11,870 bases of DNA. Origin: Prevotellaceae bacterium. Its GTDB lineage: Bacteria > Bacteroidota > Bacteroidia > Bacteroidales > Bacteroidaceae. The stretch covers positions 1-11,870 of the forward strand of contig CAJPLH010000051.1 in the NCBI GenBank assembly GCA_905371275.1. Reading direction: 5' to 3'. The first letter of the stretch is position 1. Each line of letters starts with the position of its first letter. Of this stretch, positions 1-6,703 are shown piece after piece. A program made the translations under genes and the position numbers. The notes under the pieces were generated by a model. The model did not search any database and was not told the origin of the DNA. It worked only from the letters and a program-made list of their open reading frames with translations.

Positions 1-44
1 CACGTCGTTTTTCATCAAACATCACGTCTTTTTCCCTTTTATTT
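1..44. repeat. Inward-decaying end of a 22-bp tandem repeat array (left edge)
   Basis: Two adjacent 22-bp units (1-22 and 23-44) begin with CACGTC in exact phase. The first matches the unit at 11829-11850 at about 19 of 22 positions. The second keeps CACGTC, a T run and a C, but is degenerate. After 44 the pattern is lost. The array orientation is the same as in the right-edge array. There are no spacers between units. The homogeneous part of the array, if any, lies before base 1. Confidence 0.7.
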
Positions 45-125
45 GAACGCATACCGCACATATTCCCAAATGAATGTTATAAAGACATCGCAAACAATTG
101 TCCCATAGTATTTTACGACGAACCC
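45..125. other. Non-coding spacer between left array and GC-rich element
   Basis: AT-rich sequence with no credible reading frame, promoter box or hairpin that I can see. It separates the decayed 22-bp array from the TGTGA/GC element, as a spacer of similar size (11707-11784) does at the right edge. Confidence 0.4.
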
Positions 126-193
126 TGTGACACTTGTGACAGCAAAAAAGTAAAAACTCCTGTGATGCGCGCGCGTGCGCGCACGCGAGAGGG
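126..193 (+). repeat. Left copy of an inverted TGTGA / GC-alternating intergenic element
   Basis: The element reads TGTGACACTTGTGACAGC (126-143), an A run (144-149), about 15 bases, then a GC-rich run ending CGCGAGAGG (184-192). The reverse complement of 11636-11706 has the same parts in the same order: its TGTGATACTTGTGATAGC plus A run differs from this copy only at two C/T positions over 24 bases, and CGCGAGAGG is identical. Bases 165-187 are a 23-nt strictly alternating purine-pyrimidine run, and 172-187 is a perfect 16-bp palindrome (CGCGTGCGCGCACGCG). It lies downstream of the terminator at 229-291, outside any gene. It looks like a dispersed repeat family; I cannot name it. Confidence 0.7.
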
Positions 194-228
194 TGTATTT
201 AATATTTGTTTAAGGTACAATTTTCTAC

Positions 229-291
229 AAAAAAAAGATTGCTGTCCGATAAACCGAGAATTGAAATCGCTTATCTAGTTTACCGGACAGC
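229..291 (-). terminator. Intrinsic terminator after the exported FKBP gene
   Basis: On the minus strand GCTGTCCG (291-284) pairs with CGGACAGC (248-241), and GTAAAC-type bases (282-278 with 254-250) extend the stem past one mismatch to about 13 pairs. The loop is 23 nt. After a 4-nt gap an eight-T run follows (236-229). It starts about 20 bp beyond the stop codon at 312-314. The loop is longer than usual, but the stem and T tract are good. Confidence 0.75.
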
Positions 292-311
292 AAAGAGCGG
301 GGGACTACAAA

Positions 312-1181
312 TTATTTGATGCCCTTGAGTTCAATTTTGAAAATCAAAGTAGAGTAGGGAGGAATGCCGCGAGTGCCGCGTTCGCCATAAGCGATTTCGT
401 AAGGCAAGCATACTTCATATTCTGCACCGACTTTCATCAACTTCACAGCTTCAGACCAACCTTTGATCACTTGGTTCACAGCAAACGTAGCAGTTTCTCC
501 ACGCTTGTAGCTACTATCGAACACTGTGCCATCCACGAGCTTTCCTTCATAGTGCACTTCCACTTCAGAAGTGTCGGTAGGCATTGCACCATCGCCTTCC
601 TTGATTACTTTGTAGAGCAAACCAGATGCGGTGGATTTCACACCCTTTTGTTTGGCATAGTTCTTCAAGAAATCAGCATTGCGCGTCTTAAGTTGTTGCG
701 TGTGGTAGTCGTATTGTTGTTGCTCAATCTTGGTGGCAGAATCCGCAGAAAGGGTGTTGGTCTTCAACAAACCTTCAGTGAGTCCTTTGAGGAAGATGGT
801 AGCATCAACATAAGTGGTGTCGCCCTTGCCGATGGCTTGTTGGTTCATGCTTTGCACGATTTGAGGCATTTGCTTCTTGATGTCGATAGAAGCCAACAAT
901 GCACGGAGTTTTGCAGCTTCATCGGCAGAAACTTCTTTGCTGAGTCCTTCCACAAAGTCCTTGATGTGGGCAGAATCCACGCCAGAGCGTTGCGCAAGAA
1001 ATTGTGCCAAACTAGCAGACTGCGCCACACCAGCAGCGTACGAGAAGTCAGCGGGGCTTACGGGCTTCACCATCACGGGTTGCGCCACTTTCTTGTTGTT
1101 TTTCTTTGTTTTCTTTGCAGCAAATGCAGAGAAAGAGAGGGTAGCAGCGAGTGCCACTACGAGCATAGAACGAAATTTCAT
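312..1181 (-). CDS. FKBP-type peptidyl-prolyl isomerase, exported
   Basis: A 289-residue prolyl cis-trans isomerase that probably helps envelope proteins fold. The start at 1181 is chosen because it gives a clean signal peptide (residues 1-22, cut after AFA or FAA, then a Lys-rich stretch); an upstream in-frame ATG at 1214 would add 11 polar residues. Residues 45-165 resemble the helical FKBP N-terminal dimerisation domain. Residues 185-289 are the FKBP catalytic domain, with the FKBP12 pocket residues visible: Tyr211, Phe221-Asp222, Val238-Ile239, Trp242, Tyr265 and Phe281. It is last of three FKBP genes in tandem. A terminator-like hairpin separates it from the second, so it depends on read-through or an unseen promoter; a strong terminator follows it. 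It could be periplasmic or surface-exposed. Family assignment is secure; substrates are unknown. Confidence 0.93.
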   Translation of the reverse strand: MKFRSMLVVALAATLSFSAFAAKKTKKNNKKVAQPVMVKPVSPADFSYAAGVAQSASLAQFLAQRSGVDSAHIKDFVEGLSKEVSADEAAKLRALLASIDIKKQMPQIVQSMNQQAIGKGDTTYVDATIFLKGLTEGLLKTNTLSADSATKIEQQQYDYHTQQLKTRNADFLKNYAKQKGVKSTASGLLYKVIKEGDGAMPTDTSEVEVHYEGKLVDGTVFDSSYKRGETATFAVNQVIKGWSEAVKLMKVGAEYEVCLPYEIAYGERGTRGIPPYSTLIFKIELKGIK

Positions 1182-1211
1182 TTGTATTGAGTTTCTATGT
1201 TTTACAATAGT

Positions 1212-1258
1212 CAAAAACGGACACAGAGGAAACAGAGTTTAGTCCGTTTCCTCTGTGT
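1212..1258 (-). terminator. Terminator-like hairpin between the second and third FKBP genes
   Basis: A perfect 13-bp stem, ACACAGAGGAAAC (1258-1246 on the minus strand) with GTTTCCTCTGTGT (1233-1221), has a 12-nt loop and is followed by CCG then five Ts. It begins about 24 bp past the stop codon of the lipoprotein FKBP. A second, mutually exclusive 8-bp pairing exists in the same segment: AAACGGAC (1249-1242) with GTCCGTTT (1222-1215). The longer stem should dominate. It may act as a partial terminator that lowers expression of the last gene. Confidence 0.6.
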
Positions 1259-1281
1259 GTCATATTTTGTAGCAAATTGAC

Positions 1282-2223
1282 TTACATACCCATTTGCATC
1301 TGAGGAGCTTCTGGTTGTGCAGGAGCATCAGACACACTCACGAGTTTGATTTTGAAAACCAACGCAGAGTAAGGAGGGATAGGACCTTGTTCTTGATCCC
1401 CATAAGCGAGATTCCAAGGAATGTAAACTTCCCATTCGCTACCTACCTTCATGTTGGTCAAAGCAATCGTCCAACCCTTGATGACTTGGTTGGCAGGGAA
1501 TTTCACCGTTTTGTTTTGTGAAGAGTCAAACACCTTGCCATCGATAAGGCGACCTTCGTAGCTCACTTCGCACACTTGAGTTGCTTTGGGAGTGGCACCA
1601 TTACCGGCTTTGATTTCCTTGTAGTATACACCATCAGGAAGTGCCTTCACTCCAGCAGTTTTTGCAATTTTAGCGATGAAAGCTTCGTTCTTCTTTTTGG
1701 CAGCACCATAGAGCTTTTCGTTGGCCTTTCTAGACATCATTTGCAACTTCTGTTGCATGTATACGCTTGCTTGTTGACGATGGAGCGTATCCTTGCCAAT
1801 CACGAGTGCACTCACGTTGTTTTTGCCGTCTACCATACCTGCGAGAACATTCTTCGCACTGAGGTGCTTAGTGCTGTCGCCTGCAAACACTTGACCTTCT
1901 ACTTGAGGGAAGAGACGGGTCTTGAGCTGAATACCACTTTGCATACCGAGTTGATAAGCGAGTGCTTTCTTATCGTCAGCGGTGTTCATACCTTCTTTCA
2001 TACCTTTGAAGAATGCATCTACAAAAGCTGAATCACTACCTGCCTGCATGAGGTAGTCCTTGATTTGTTCGGGAGTGGGAGATTGTGAAAGACCCACAGC
2101 GTAAGACAAGCTGTCTACTTCGTCTTTCAAATTTCCAGTGGGGGTGGATTGTTGTTTGCCACCACCGCAAGCACTGAAAAGTGCAGTTGCAGCCACGAGG
2201 GCGCAGAAGAGTACTTTTTTCAT
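1282..2223 (-). CDS. FKBP-type peptidyl-prolyl isomerase, lipoprotein
   Basis: A 313-residue isomerase anchored by lipid. The N-terminus is a short basic and hydrophobic signal ending in a lipobox (LFSAC), so Cys19 should be acylated; a Gly/Gln/Thr-rich linker follows. Residues 35-190 are the helical N-terminal region. Residues 196-297 are the FKBP fold with pocket residues Tyr222, Phe232-Asp233, Val247-Ile248, Trp251, Tyr274 and Phe290. The usual His before the first pocket Tyr is Ser here (SYEG). The C-terminal tail of about 16 residues is rich in Pro, Gln and Met, which is not part of the fold and is absent from both neighbours. It lies 99 bp after the cytoplasmic FKBP with no -7 box of its own, so co-transcription is likely. 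Outer-membrane location is inferred; the family call is secure. Confidence 0.93.
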   Translation of the reverse strand: MKKVLFCALVAATALFSACGGGKQQSTPTGNLKDEVDSLSYAVGLSQSPTPEQIKDYLMQAGSDSAFVDAFFKGMKEGMNTADDKKALAYQLGMQSGIQLKTRLFPQVEGQVFAGDSTKHLSAKNVLAGMVDGKNNVSALVIGKDTLHRQQASVYMQQKLQMMSRKANEKLYGAAKKKNEAFIAKIAKTAGVKALPDGVYYKEIKAGNGATPKATQVCEVSYEGRLIDGKVFDSSQNKTVKFPANQVIKGWTIALTNMKVGSEWEVYIPWNLAYGDQEQGPIPPYSALVFKIKLVSVSDAPAQPEAPQMQMGM

Positions 2224-2261
2224 TATAATTGTATTGTTTTTATCGTTGGAGGATGTTGTTT

Positions 2262-2310
2262 GTCTGCTTCACCTTTGCTGTTGTTCGACTAGACGAGGTG
2301 GAGAGCAGAC
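2262..2310 (-). other. Imperfect hairpin without T tract between first and second FKBP genes
   Basis: GTCTGCT (2262-2268) pairs with AGCAGAC (2304-2310), and CACCT (2270-2274) pairs with AGGTG (2296-2300), across a small asymmetric internal loop. On the transcribed strand the bases that follow are A-rich, not T-rich, so this is not a standard terminator. It may be an RNA stability or processing element, or chance. Confidence 0.3.
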
Positions 2311-2322
2311 TGTGAACTAGAC

Positions 2323-2910
2323 TTATTCGTTGATGCCGAGCAATTCAACGTCAAACACCAAAGCTGCGTAGGGAGGAATGGCACCGCCTGCACCTTGTGC
2401 TCCATAAGCCAAAGTGTAAGGAATAAAGAAACGGAACTTTGAGCCGAGGCTCATGAGTTGCAAACCTTCTGTCCATCCCTTGATGACGCCTTGGAGAGGG
2501 AAAGAGGTGGGTTCTCCGCGTTGATAACTGCTATCGAACACTGTACCGTCGATCAAACGTCCTTCATAGTGGCAGCGCACGCTGTCGGTGGCTACGGGCT
2601 TTTGACCAATAGCTTCAGTGATAACTTCGTATTGCAAACCAGATGCTGTGGTGGTGACGCCATCGCGCTTGGCATTTTCTGCGAGGAATTTCTCCCCTGA
2701 TTCACGCACTTCACGACCAGCAATTTCTTGCTGTTCTTTCATAAATTCTTGCACCATACCTTGTGCTTGCACTTCTGTCATTTCTGCTTTTTCGCCTTTG
2801 AGCACTTGTTCTACGGCGCGAGTGAATTCTGCGGTGACAAGACCGTCGATGTTCATACCCTTGAGATTATGACCGATGAGAAGGCCGAGGGCGTAAGAGA
2901 GTTTTTCCAT
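2323..2910 (-). CDS. FKBP-type peptidyl-prolyl isomerase, cytoplasmic (FklB-like)
   Basis: A 195-residue isomerase with no signal peptide or lipobox, so probably cytoplasmic. Residues 1-80 form a short helical dimerisation region of the FklB/FkpA kind (MEKLSYALGLLIGHNLK). Residues 88-194 are the FKBP catalytic domain, with pocket residues Tyr115, Phe125-Asp126, Val142-Ile143, Trp146, Tyr169 and Phe186 all present. The start at 2910 fits: the protein begins directly with the family's N-terminal helix. A perfect -7 box lies about 120 bp upstream, which makes this the first gene of a likely three-gene unit with two envelope paralogues. The gene symbol is left empty because several FKBP types share this layout. 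Confidence 0.93.
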   Translation of the reverse strand: MEKLSYALGLLIGHNLKGMNIDGLVTAEFTRAVEQVLKGEKAEMTEVQAQGMVQEFMKEQQEIAGREVRESGEKFLAENAKRDGVTTTASGLQYEVITEAIGQKPVATDSVRCHYEGRLIDGTVFDSSYQRGEPTSFPLQGVIKGWTEGLQLMSLGSKFRFFIPYTLAYGAQGAGGAIPPYAALVFDVELLGINE

Positions 2911-3029
2911 AAAAGGGATTGCTATTATTGCTGTTGTTGAATTTCTAAATTATGATTGATGTCGCCTGACTTGCCTTCTCATGCGCTAAATGCGAAGTTG
3001 GTGTACAAATAAGGCTACATTTTGAAACG

Positions 3030-3037
3030 CAAAAGTA
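3030..3037 (-). promoter_or_regulatory. Bacteroidetes-type -7 box for the FKBP gene set
   Basis: On the minus strand this is TACTTTTG, a perfect TAnnTTTG match. The -33 element is weak: the nearest TTG is about 24 bp upstream (about 3062-3064). The predicted 5' leader is roughly 110 nt. A short imperfect palindrome, TCGTT-TG-AACGA (3049-3060), lies between the boxes and could be an operator, though I place little weight on it. Confidence 0.5.
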
Positions 3038-3189
3038 ATCATTTCGTTTCGTTTGAACGAACAACGCGCTTCTTTTTTGCTTTATCTACACATAATCTGC
3101 GATTTATTGTGCTATTTCGACCTTATTGTGGCGAACGAGCACTGGATTTGTCGTGCTTCAATTTTGAAAGTACACAAGACATTGCTCAA

Positions 3190-4068
3190 TTACGATGCAG
3201 TTTTGTCGGACTCATCATCATAAGCCGCTGGTGCGTTCGGATGGTTGCAAGAGGTTGTTGCGGCATTGTAGAAATGCTGCACAATTAAGCCGGCAAGCGT
3301 GAAACCAAACATCGCGGTGATGTGCGACATGGTGCCATTGATTTGCGCCTTGCGGTCGTTCCAGTTGTGAGAAAGCAGTTCTTCGCGTCCTTCTTGCACA
3401 TCTGTGCTCTCTGCGATGGTGGGTTCGTAGCCGTCTATCTCGGCTTCTCCCAAATTAGGTAGCACTTCATCGCTATAGACGCAGAGGAATTTCTTGGCAG
3501 GTCGCTCTTTTTGGTGCTTCATCTTCTTACGCAAGGCTCTCCCCAACGGACATCCGCGCACTTTCATGAATTCTGCCACTTGAATGCGCGTGGGATCCAT
3601 TTTCAAAGCTGCGCCCATGGAGGAGAAGAGTAGGGCATTAGTGCGACTGGCGGTGAGGAGAAGATGCGCTTTTTCTGCAAGAGAATCGATGGCGTCGATG
3701 ATGACATCATATTCGTGCAACTTGAAACTCTCTGCATTTTCAGCATTATAAATGTCTTGCACGGCGATGATTTCGGCAGAAGGATTGATGGAAAGTAGTC
3801 GCTGACGCAACACTTCCACCTTCACTTGTCCGACGGTGTCGATTGTAGCCATGAGCTGACGGTTTACATTGCTGATGTTTACGCGGTCAGAATCGACAAT
3901 GGTGAGGTGTTTCACGCCGGAACGCACGAGACTTTCGGCGCACCAACTGCCTACTCCTCCCACTCCGAAGAGAATGACGCGGATTTGATGCAGTTGCTGA
4001 AGGGGGGCATCTCCCATCAATAGACGGGAGCGGTGAAATATCTGTTGTTCTTGTGTGGGTGTGGACAT
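3190..4068 (-). CDS. tcdA: TcdA-like tRNA threonylcarbamoyladenosine dehydratase (ThiF/E1 fold)
   Basis: A 292-residue E1-like enzyme. TcdA enzymes use ATP to cyclise t6A37 in ANN-decoding tRNAs to ct6A. Visible motifs: the nucleotide-binding loop GVGGVGSW (residues 35-42), then the acidic end of the next strand VDSDRV (58-63), an Arg70 in NVNRQL, Lys83, and IDAIDS (124-129). Residues 164-200 (EFMKVRGCPLGRALRK through CVYSDE) and the C-terminal NGTMSHITAMFGFTLAG match the TcdA layout rather than ThiF or MoeB. The frame stays open upstream to 4218, but those 50 residues are a Phe/Ser-rich translation of a pyrimidine-rich leader and would run through a terminator stem, so I start at MSTPTQEQQ. 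No promoter box is evident. Other E1-like roles are possible but less likely. Confidence 0.85.
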   Translation of the reverse strand: MSTPTQEQQIFHRSRLLMGDAPLQQLHQIRVILFGVGGVGSWCAESLVRSGVKHLTIVDSDRVNISNVNRQLMATIDTVGQVKVEVLRQRLLSINPSAEIIAVQDIYNAENAESFKLHEYDVIIDAIDSLAEKAHLLLTASRTNALLFSSMGAALKMDPTRIQVAEFMKVRGCPLGRALRKKMKHQKERPAKKFLCVYSDEVLPNLGEAEIDGYEPTIAESTDVQEGREELLSHNWNDRKAQINGTMSHITAMFGFTLAGLIVQHFYNAATTSCNHPNAPAAYDDESDKTAS

Positions 4069-4183
4069 AGATGCTAAAAGAAACGAAGACGATGCGGTCT
4101 TGATGATAAGGAGGATGAGAAAGAGATGAAACAGAAAGAAATAGAAAGAGGATGAAATGAAAAGAGAATAAAACGAACTAAAA
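4069..4183 (-). other. Pyrimidine-rich leader upstream of tcdA
   Basis: Over about 115 bases the transcribed-sense strand is mostly T and C (repeated TTTC, TCTC and CATCC-like words). It has no TAnnTTTG box and no Shine-Dalgarno sequence. The promoter for tcdA is therefore not identified; it may lie here in a non-canonical form, or tcdA may depend on read-through of the terminator at 4184-4216. Confidence 0.4.
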
Positions 4184-4216
4184 CGGAAAAAGGGACTTTC
4201 TCCGAAGAGAAAGTCC
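4184..4216 (-). terminator. Strong intrinsic terminator of the GH20 gene (UUCG loop)
   Basis: On the minus strand a perfect 10-bp stem, GGACTTTCTC (4216-4207) with GAGAAAGTCC (4202-4193), is closed by a TTCG loop in the favoured cUUCGg context. It is followed by C, five Ts, CCG and TTTT. It starts about 20 bp beyond the stop codon at 4236-4238. This is the clearest terminator in the window. Confidence 0.9.
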
Positions 4217-4235
4217 ACTATATAGAAGTTGCAAA

Positions 4236-6632
4236 TCAGTTTACTGTGATTTCATCGACGAAGAGGAAGGCTGGTTTACCGGCTGCATCCTCGTGCCATG
4301 CAGGAATGCTAGATTCGGGTTGTGCCACGATTTTGAGCAATCTTGCTGAGGTGGGTGCGAAATCATAGGAGTGTCGGTGGATGCCATTCTTGTCAGCTTG
4401 GGTAAGTGGTGCGAAATCTTTGGCAACCACTACCTGCCACGTCTTACCTCCATCCATAGAAACTGAAATTTCTACGCGACGAGCATCATAGATCCAGTCA
4501 CCTTTCTCCACACAGGTGTTGAAACCAACTTGACTGATGGTGGTGTTTTCTCCCAAATCAATGATGGCTTCCATAGGTTTGTTGAGGAATCCAATCCAAC
4601 GACTTGAGTTGTAGCTCGTGTTGCTTGCCACAAGACCGTCTACCAACACCTTTGCTCCAGCAAATGTATAGCTGGGATGAGGTTCATTGACCAAAGTGAT
4701 GTTGCGCGCTGTTGACTTAGAGAAGTGGAAGTCTTCTTTTTCAACGTGACTCGCTTCATAACGTTTTGGATCTCCTTCTTCTTGTTCAGGCACTTCGTGG
4801 AAAGCAATAGCACGGAAACGAACATCGCTCTTGAAATCTAAAGGCTGAGTGTAGCGCGTGCTTTGTTGTGTGGGAATCGAGCCGTCGAGTGTATAATAGA
4901 TGGAGTCGTTAGGTTCATTCACTTGGAGAGTTGCCCGTATACCTCCTCCATCGATGGAAGAGTAATTAGGCATAATGTCGTAGTAGTGCTTGGCAAAATT
5001 GTAGTTTTTCTCACCATAGAGTGCGAAAAGTTGAGGCAAACGCTTCAAAAACTCGGAATACTTGCGCGTGCCTTGCTGACACCACTGAATTTCTGCCAAA
5101 GCAGCCAAACGAGGCAATGCCATATATTCTGTTTGACGATGCGTTGGGAAGTATTCTGACCACAAATTAGCTTGCACTCCCAAGATGTGCTTTGCTTCTT
5201 CGGGTTTCAGCACCGCAGGCATGGGTTCGTAGCTGTACACTCGTTCGAGCGGCAAATATCCACCAATCGCTAAAGGCTCTTGACTGGCATCTTTTGCTTG
5301 ATAGTAGTCGAAATAGAGATAAGTATTGGGCGACATCACCACGTCGTGACCGCTTTGTGCAGCCTCGATTCCTCCCGTTTCTCCACGCCAAGACATCACT
5401 GTTGCAGTGGGAGAAAGACCTCCTTCAAGGATTTCGTCCCAACCGATGATGCGTTTGCCATAGCGAGCCAACGTCTTTTCTGCATAATGAATGACGTAGC
5501 TTTGCAATCTTTCTTCGGCTGTGTGCTTACCTTCGGCTTGAAGTTGATTTTTCTGAATGAAACCTTGGCACTTGGGACAAGTTTTCCAGCGTGTTTTGGG
5601 ACATTCGTCACCTCCGATGTGGAAATACTTTCCAGGGAAGAGTTGCGCAACTTCTCCCAAAACTTTGTCAATAAACGCGTAAGTTTTGGGATTACCAGCG
5701 CAAAGCACATCACTACTTACGCCCCAAATCTGTCCCACTTCGTAAGGACCACCTGTGCAACCCATTTCGGGATATGCAGCAAGCGCTGCCAACATATGAC
5801 CAGGGAGGTCGATTTCGGGGATAATTTCGATGTTGCGATCAGCAGCATAGGCAATGATTTCTTTACACTGCGCTTGAGTGTAGAACCCTCCGTGAGGTTT
5901 TCCATCATATTTCCCAGTGTTCTTGCCAATGACGGTGGCAGCACGATGACTACCCACTTTGGTGAGCTCGGGTAATTGCTTAATTTCGATGCGCCAACCT
6001 TGGTCATCTGTCAAATGCCAGTGAAAACGGTTGATGCCGTGCAAAGCGATCATATCAATGAAGCGTTTCACACTGTCGGGAGTGGCATAATGACGAGCCA
6101 CATCGAGCATCGTGCCACGATAGGCAAAGCGCGGAGCATCGTTGATTTCCACACCGGGCAAAGCGATTCTACCATTTTTTGACATATATGCACGCTCCTT
6201 TTCACTGAAGTGGGGGAGTGATTTGCGCAAAGTTTGGATGCCATAGAACGCACCAGCCTTAGTGCTCGCAGCAATGCTCACCGTTTTGCTGTCGATGCTC
6301 AAACGATAACCTTCGGGTGCGAAATCTTTTTCTGCACTGCTCAACACAATGGCAGGAGTTTTTCCACGTTTTGTTGCGATGGACAAAGTTAGTCCTGTGC
6401 GATCTGCCACAAACTCTTGCAGCAACTTCGCGTTTTTCTGATCGTTAGCCGATTTTCCGCAAACAATACGTGTTTGTGGAGTCAGTGTAAACGTGCCCCA
6501 TTGTTGTTGCAGCGTCACCTTTTGAGGAAGCGGCACAACATTGTACGAGGCTTTGGGTGCACTTTGCGCTGCCAAGGTGAGAGAAAATCCACACAACAGG
6601 CAAGCACTTGCTATGTTCTTAATGAAATTCAT
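4236..6632 (-). CDS. Secreted GH20 beta-N-acetylhexosaminidase
   Basis: A 798-residue exo-glycosidase releasing terminal beta-linked GlcNAc or GalNAc, for example from mucin or N-glycans. Residues 1-22 are a signal peptide (cut near LAA-Q). Residues 28-165 are the GH20 N-terminal alpha/beta domain. Residues 168-540 are the catalytic barrel: DVARHY (177-182), HLTDDQGWRIEI (206-217), then HIGGDE with the catalytic Asp342-Glu343 pair, and pocket Trp398 (IIGWDE), Trp415 (MSWRG) and Trp491 (ANLW). Residues 565-640 resemble the chitobiase C-terminal module (YYTLDGSIPT). Residues 645-798 look like an F5/8 type C (CBM32-like) carbohydrate-binding module. It has its own promoter and terminator, so it is a single-gene unit. 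Catalysis should be substrate-assisted, as in the family. Exact substrate cannot be read from sequence. Confidence 0.95.
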   Translation of the reverse strand: MNFIKNIASACLLCGFSLTLAAQSAPKASYNVVPLPQKVTLQQQWGTFTLTPQTRIVCGKSANDQKNAKLLQEFVADRTGLTLSIATKRGKTPAIVLSSAEKDFAPEGYRLSIDSKTVSIAASTKAGAFYGIQTLRKSLPHFSEKERAYMSKNGRIALPGVEINDAPRFAYRGTMLDVARHYATPDSVKRFIDMIALHGINRFHWHLTDDQGWRIEIKQLPELTKVGSHRAATVIGKNTGKYDGKPHGGFYTQAQCKEIIAYAADRNIEIIPEIDLPGHMLAALAAYPEMGCTGGPYEVGQIWGVSSDVLCAGNPKTYAFIDKVLGEVAQLFPGKYFHIGGDECPKTRWKTCPKCQGFIQKNQLQAEGKHTAEERLQSYVIHYAEKTLARYGKRIIGWDEILEGGLSPTATVMSWRGETGGIEAAQSGHDVVMSPNTYLYFDYYQAKDASQEPLAIGGYLPLERVYSYEPMPAVLKPEEAKHILGVQANLWSEYFPTHRQTEYMALPRLAALAEIQWCQQGTRKYSEFLKRLPQLFALYGEKNYNFAKHYYDIMPNYSSIDGGGIRATLQVNEPNDSIYYTLDGSIPTQQSTRYTQPLDFKSDVRFRAIAFHEVPEQEEGDPKRYEASHVEKEDFHFSKSTARNITLVNEPHPSYTFAGAKVLVDGLVASNTSYNSSRWIGFLNKPMEAIIDLGENTTISQVGFNTCVEKGDWIYDARRVEISVSMDGGKTWQVVVAKDFAPLTQADKNGIHRHSYDFAPTSARLLKIVAQPESSIPAWHEDAAGKPAFLFVDEITVN

Positions 6633-6656
6633 GATATAAAGAATTGATTAGTGCTA

Positions 6657-6688
6657 CAAAGATACGACTTTTTTGCACATATCCCACA
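6657..6688 (-). promoter_or_regulatory. Bacteroidetes-type promoter of the GH20 gene
   Basis: On the minus strand TATCTTTG (6664-6657) is a perfect TAnnTTTG box. A one-mismatch -33 element TGTG (6688-6685) lies 20 bp upstream. Transcription would start near 6650, giving a leader of about 18 nt before the ATG at 6632. The -33 element sits only about 15 bp past the ccsA stop, with no terminator between, so the two units are packed closely. Confidence 0.65.
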
Positions 6689-6703
6689 TTTTTCAGACTC
6701 CTA

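Noticed and set aside
471..1190. 239-codon open frame on the plus strand opposite the exported FKBP gene
   Set aside because: It is antisense to a well-supported gene, has a Cys/His/Leu-rich composition typical of shadow frames, and no recognisable domain.
3138..3155. Possible terminator after tcdA (GCAC...GTGC)
   Set aside because: Only four pairs hold, there are internal mismatches and no T tract follows.
4069..4218. N-terminal membrane extension of the TcdA-like protein
   Set aside because: The Phe/Ser/Leu-rich 50 residues come from translating a pyrimidine-rich leader and the arm of a strong terminator; the family begins at the inner ATG.
5280..5975. 231-codon plus-strand open frame inside the GH20 gene
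   Set aside because: It is antisense to the catalytic domain and shows no domain or start context; it is a shadow of the GH20 codons.
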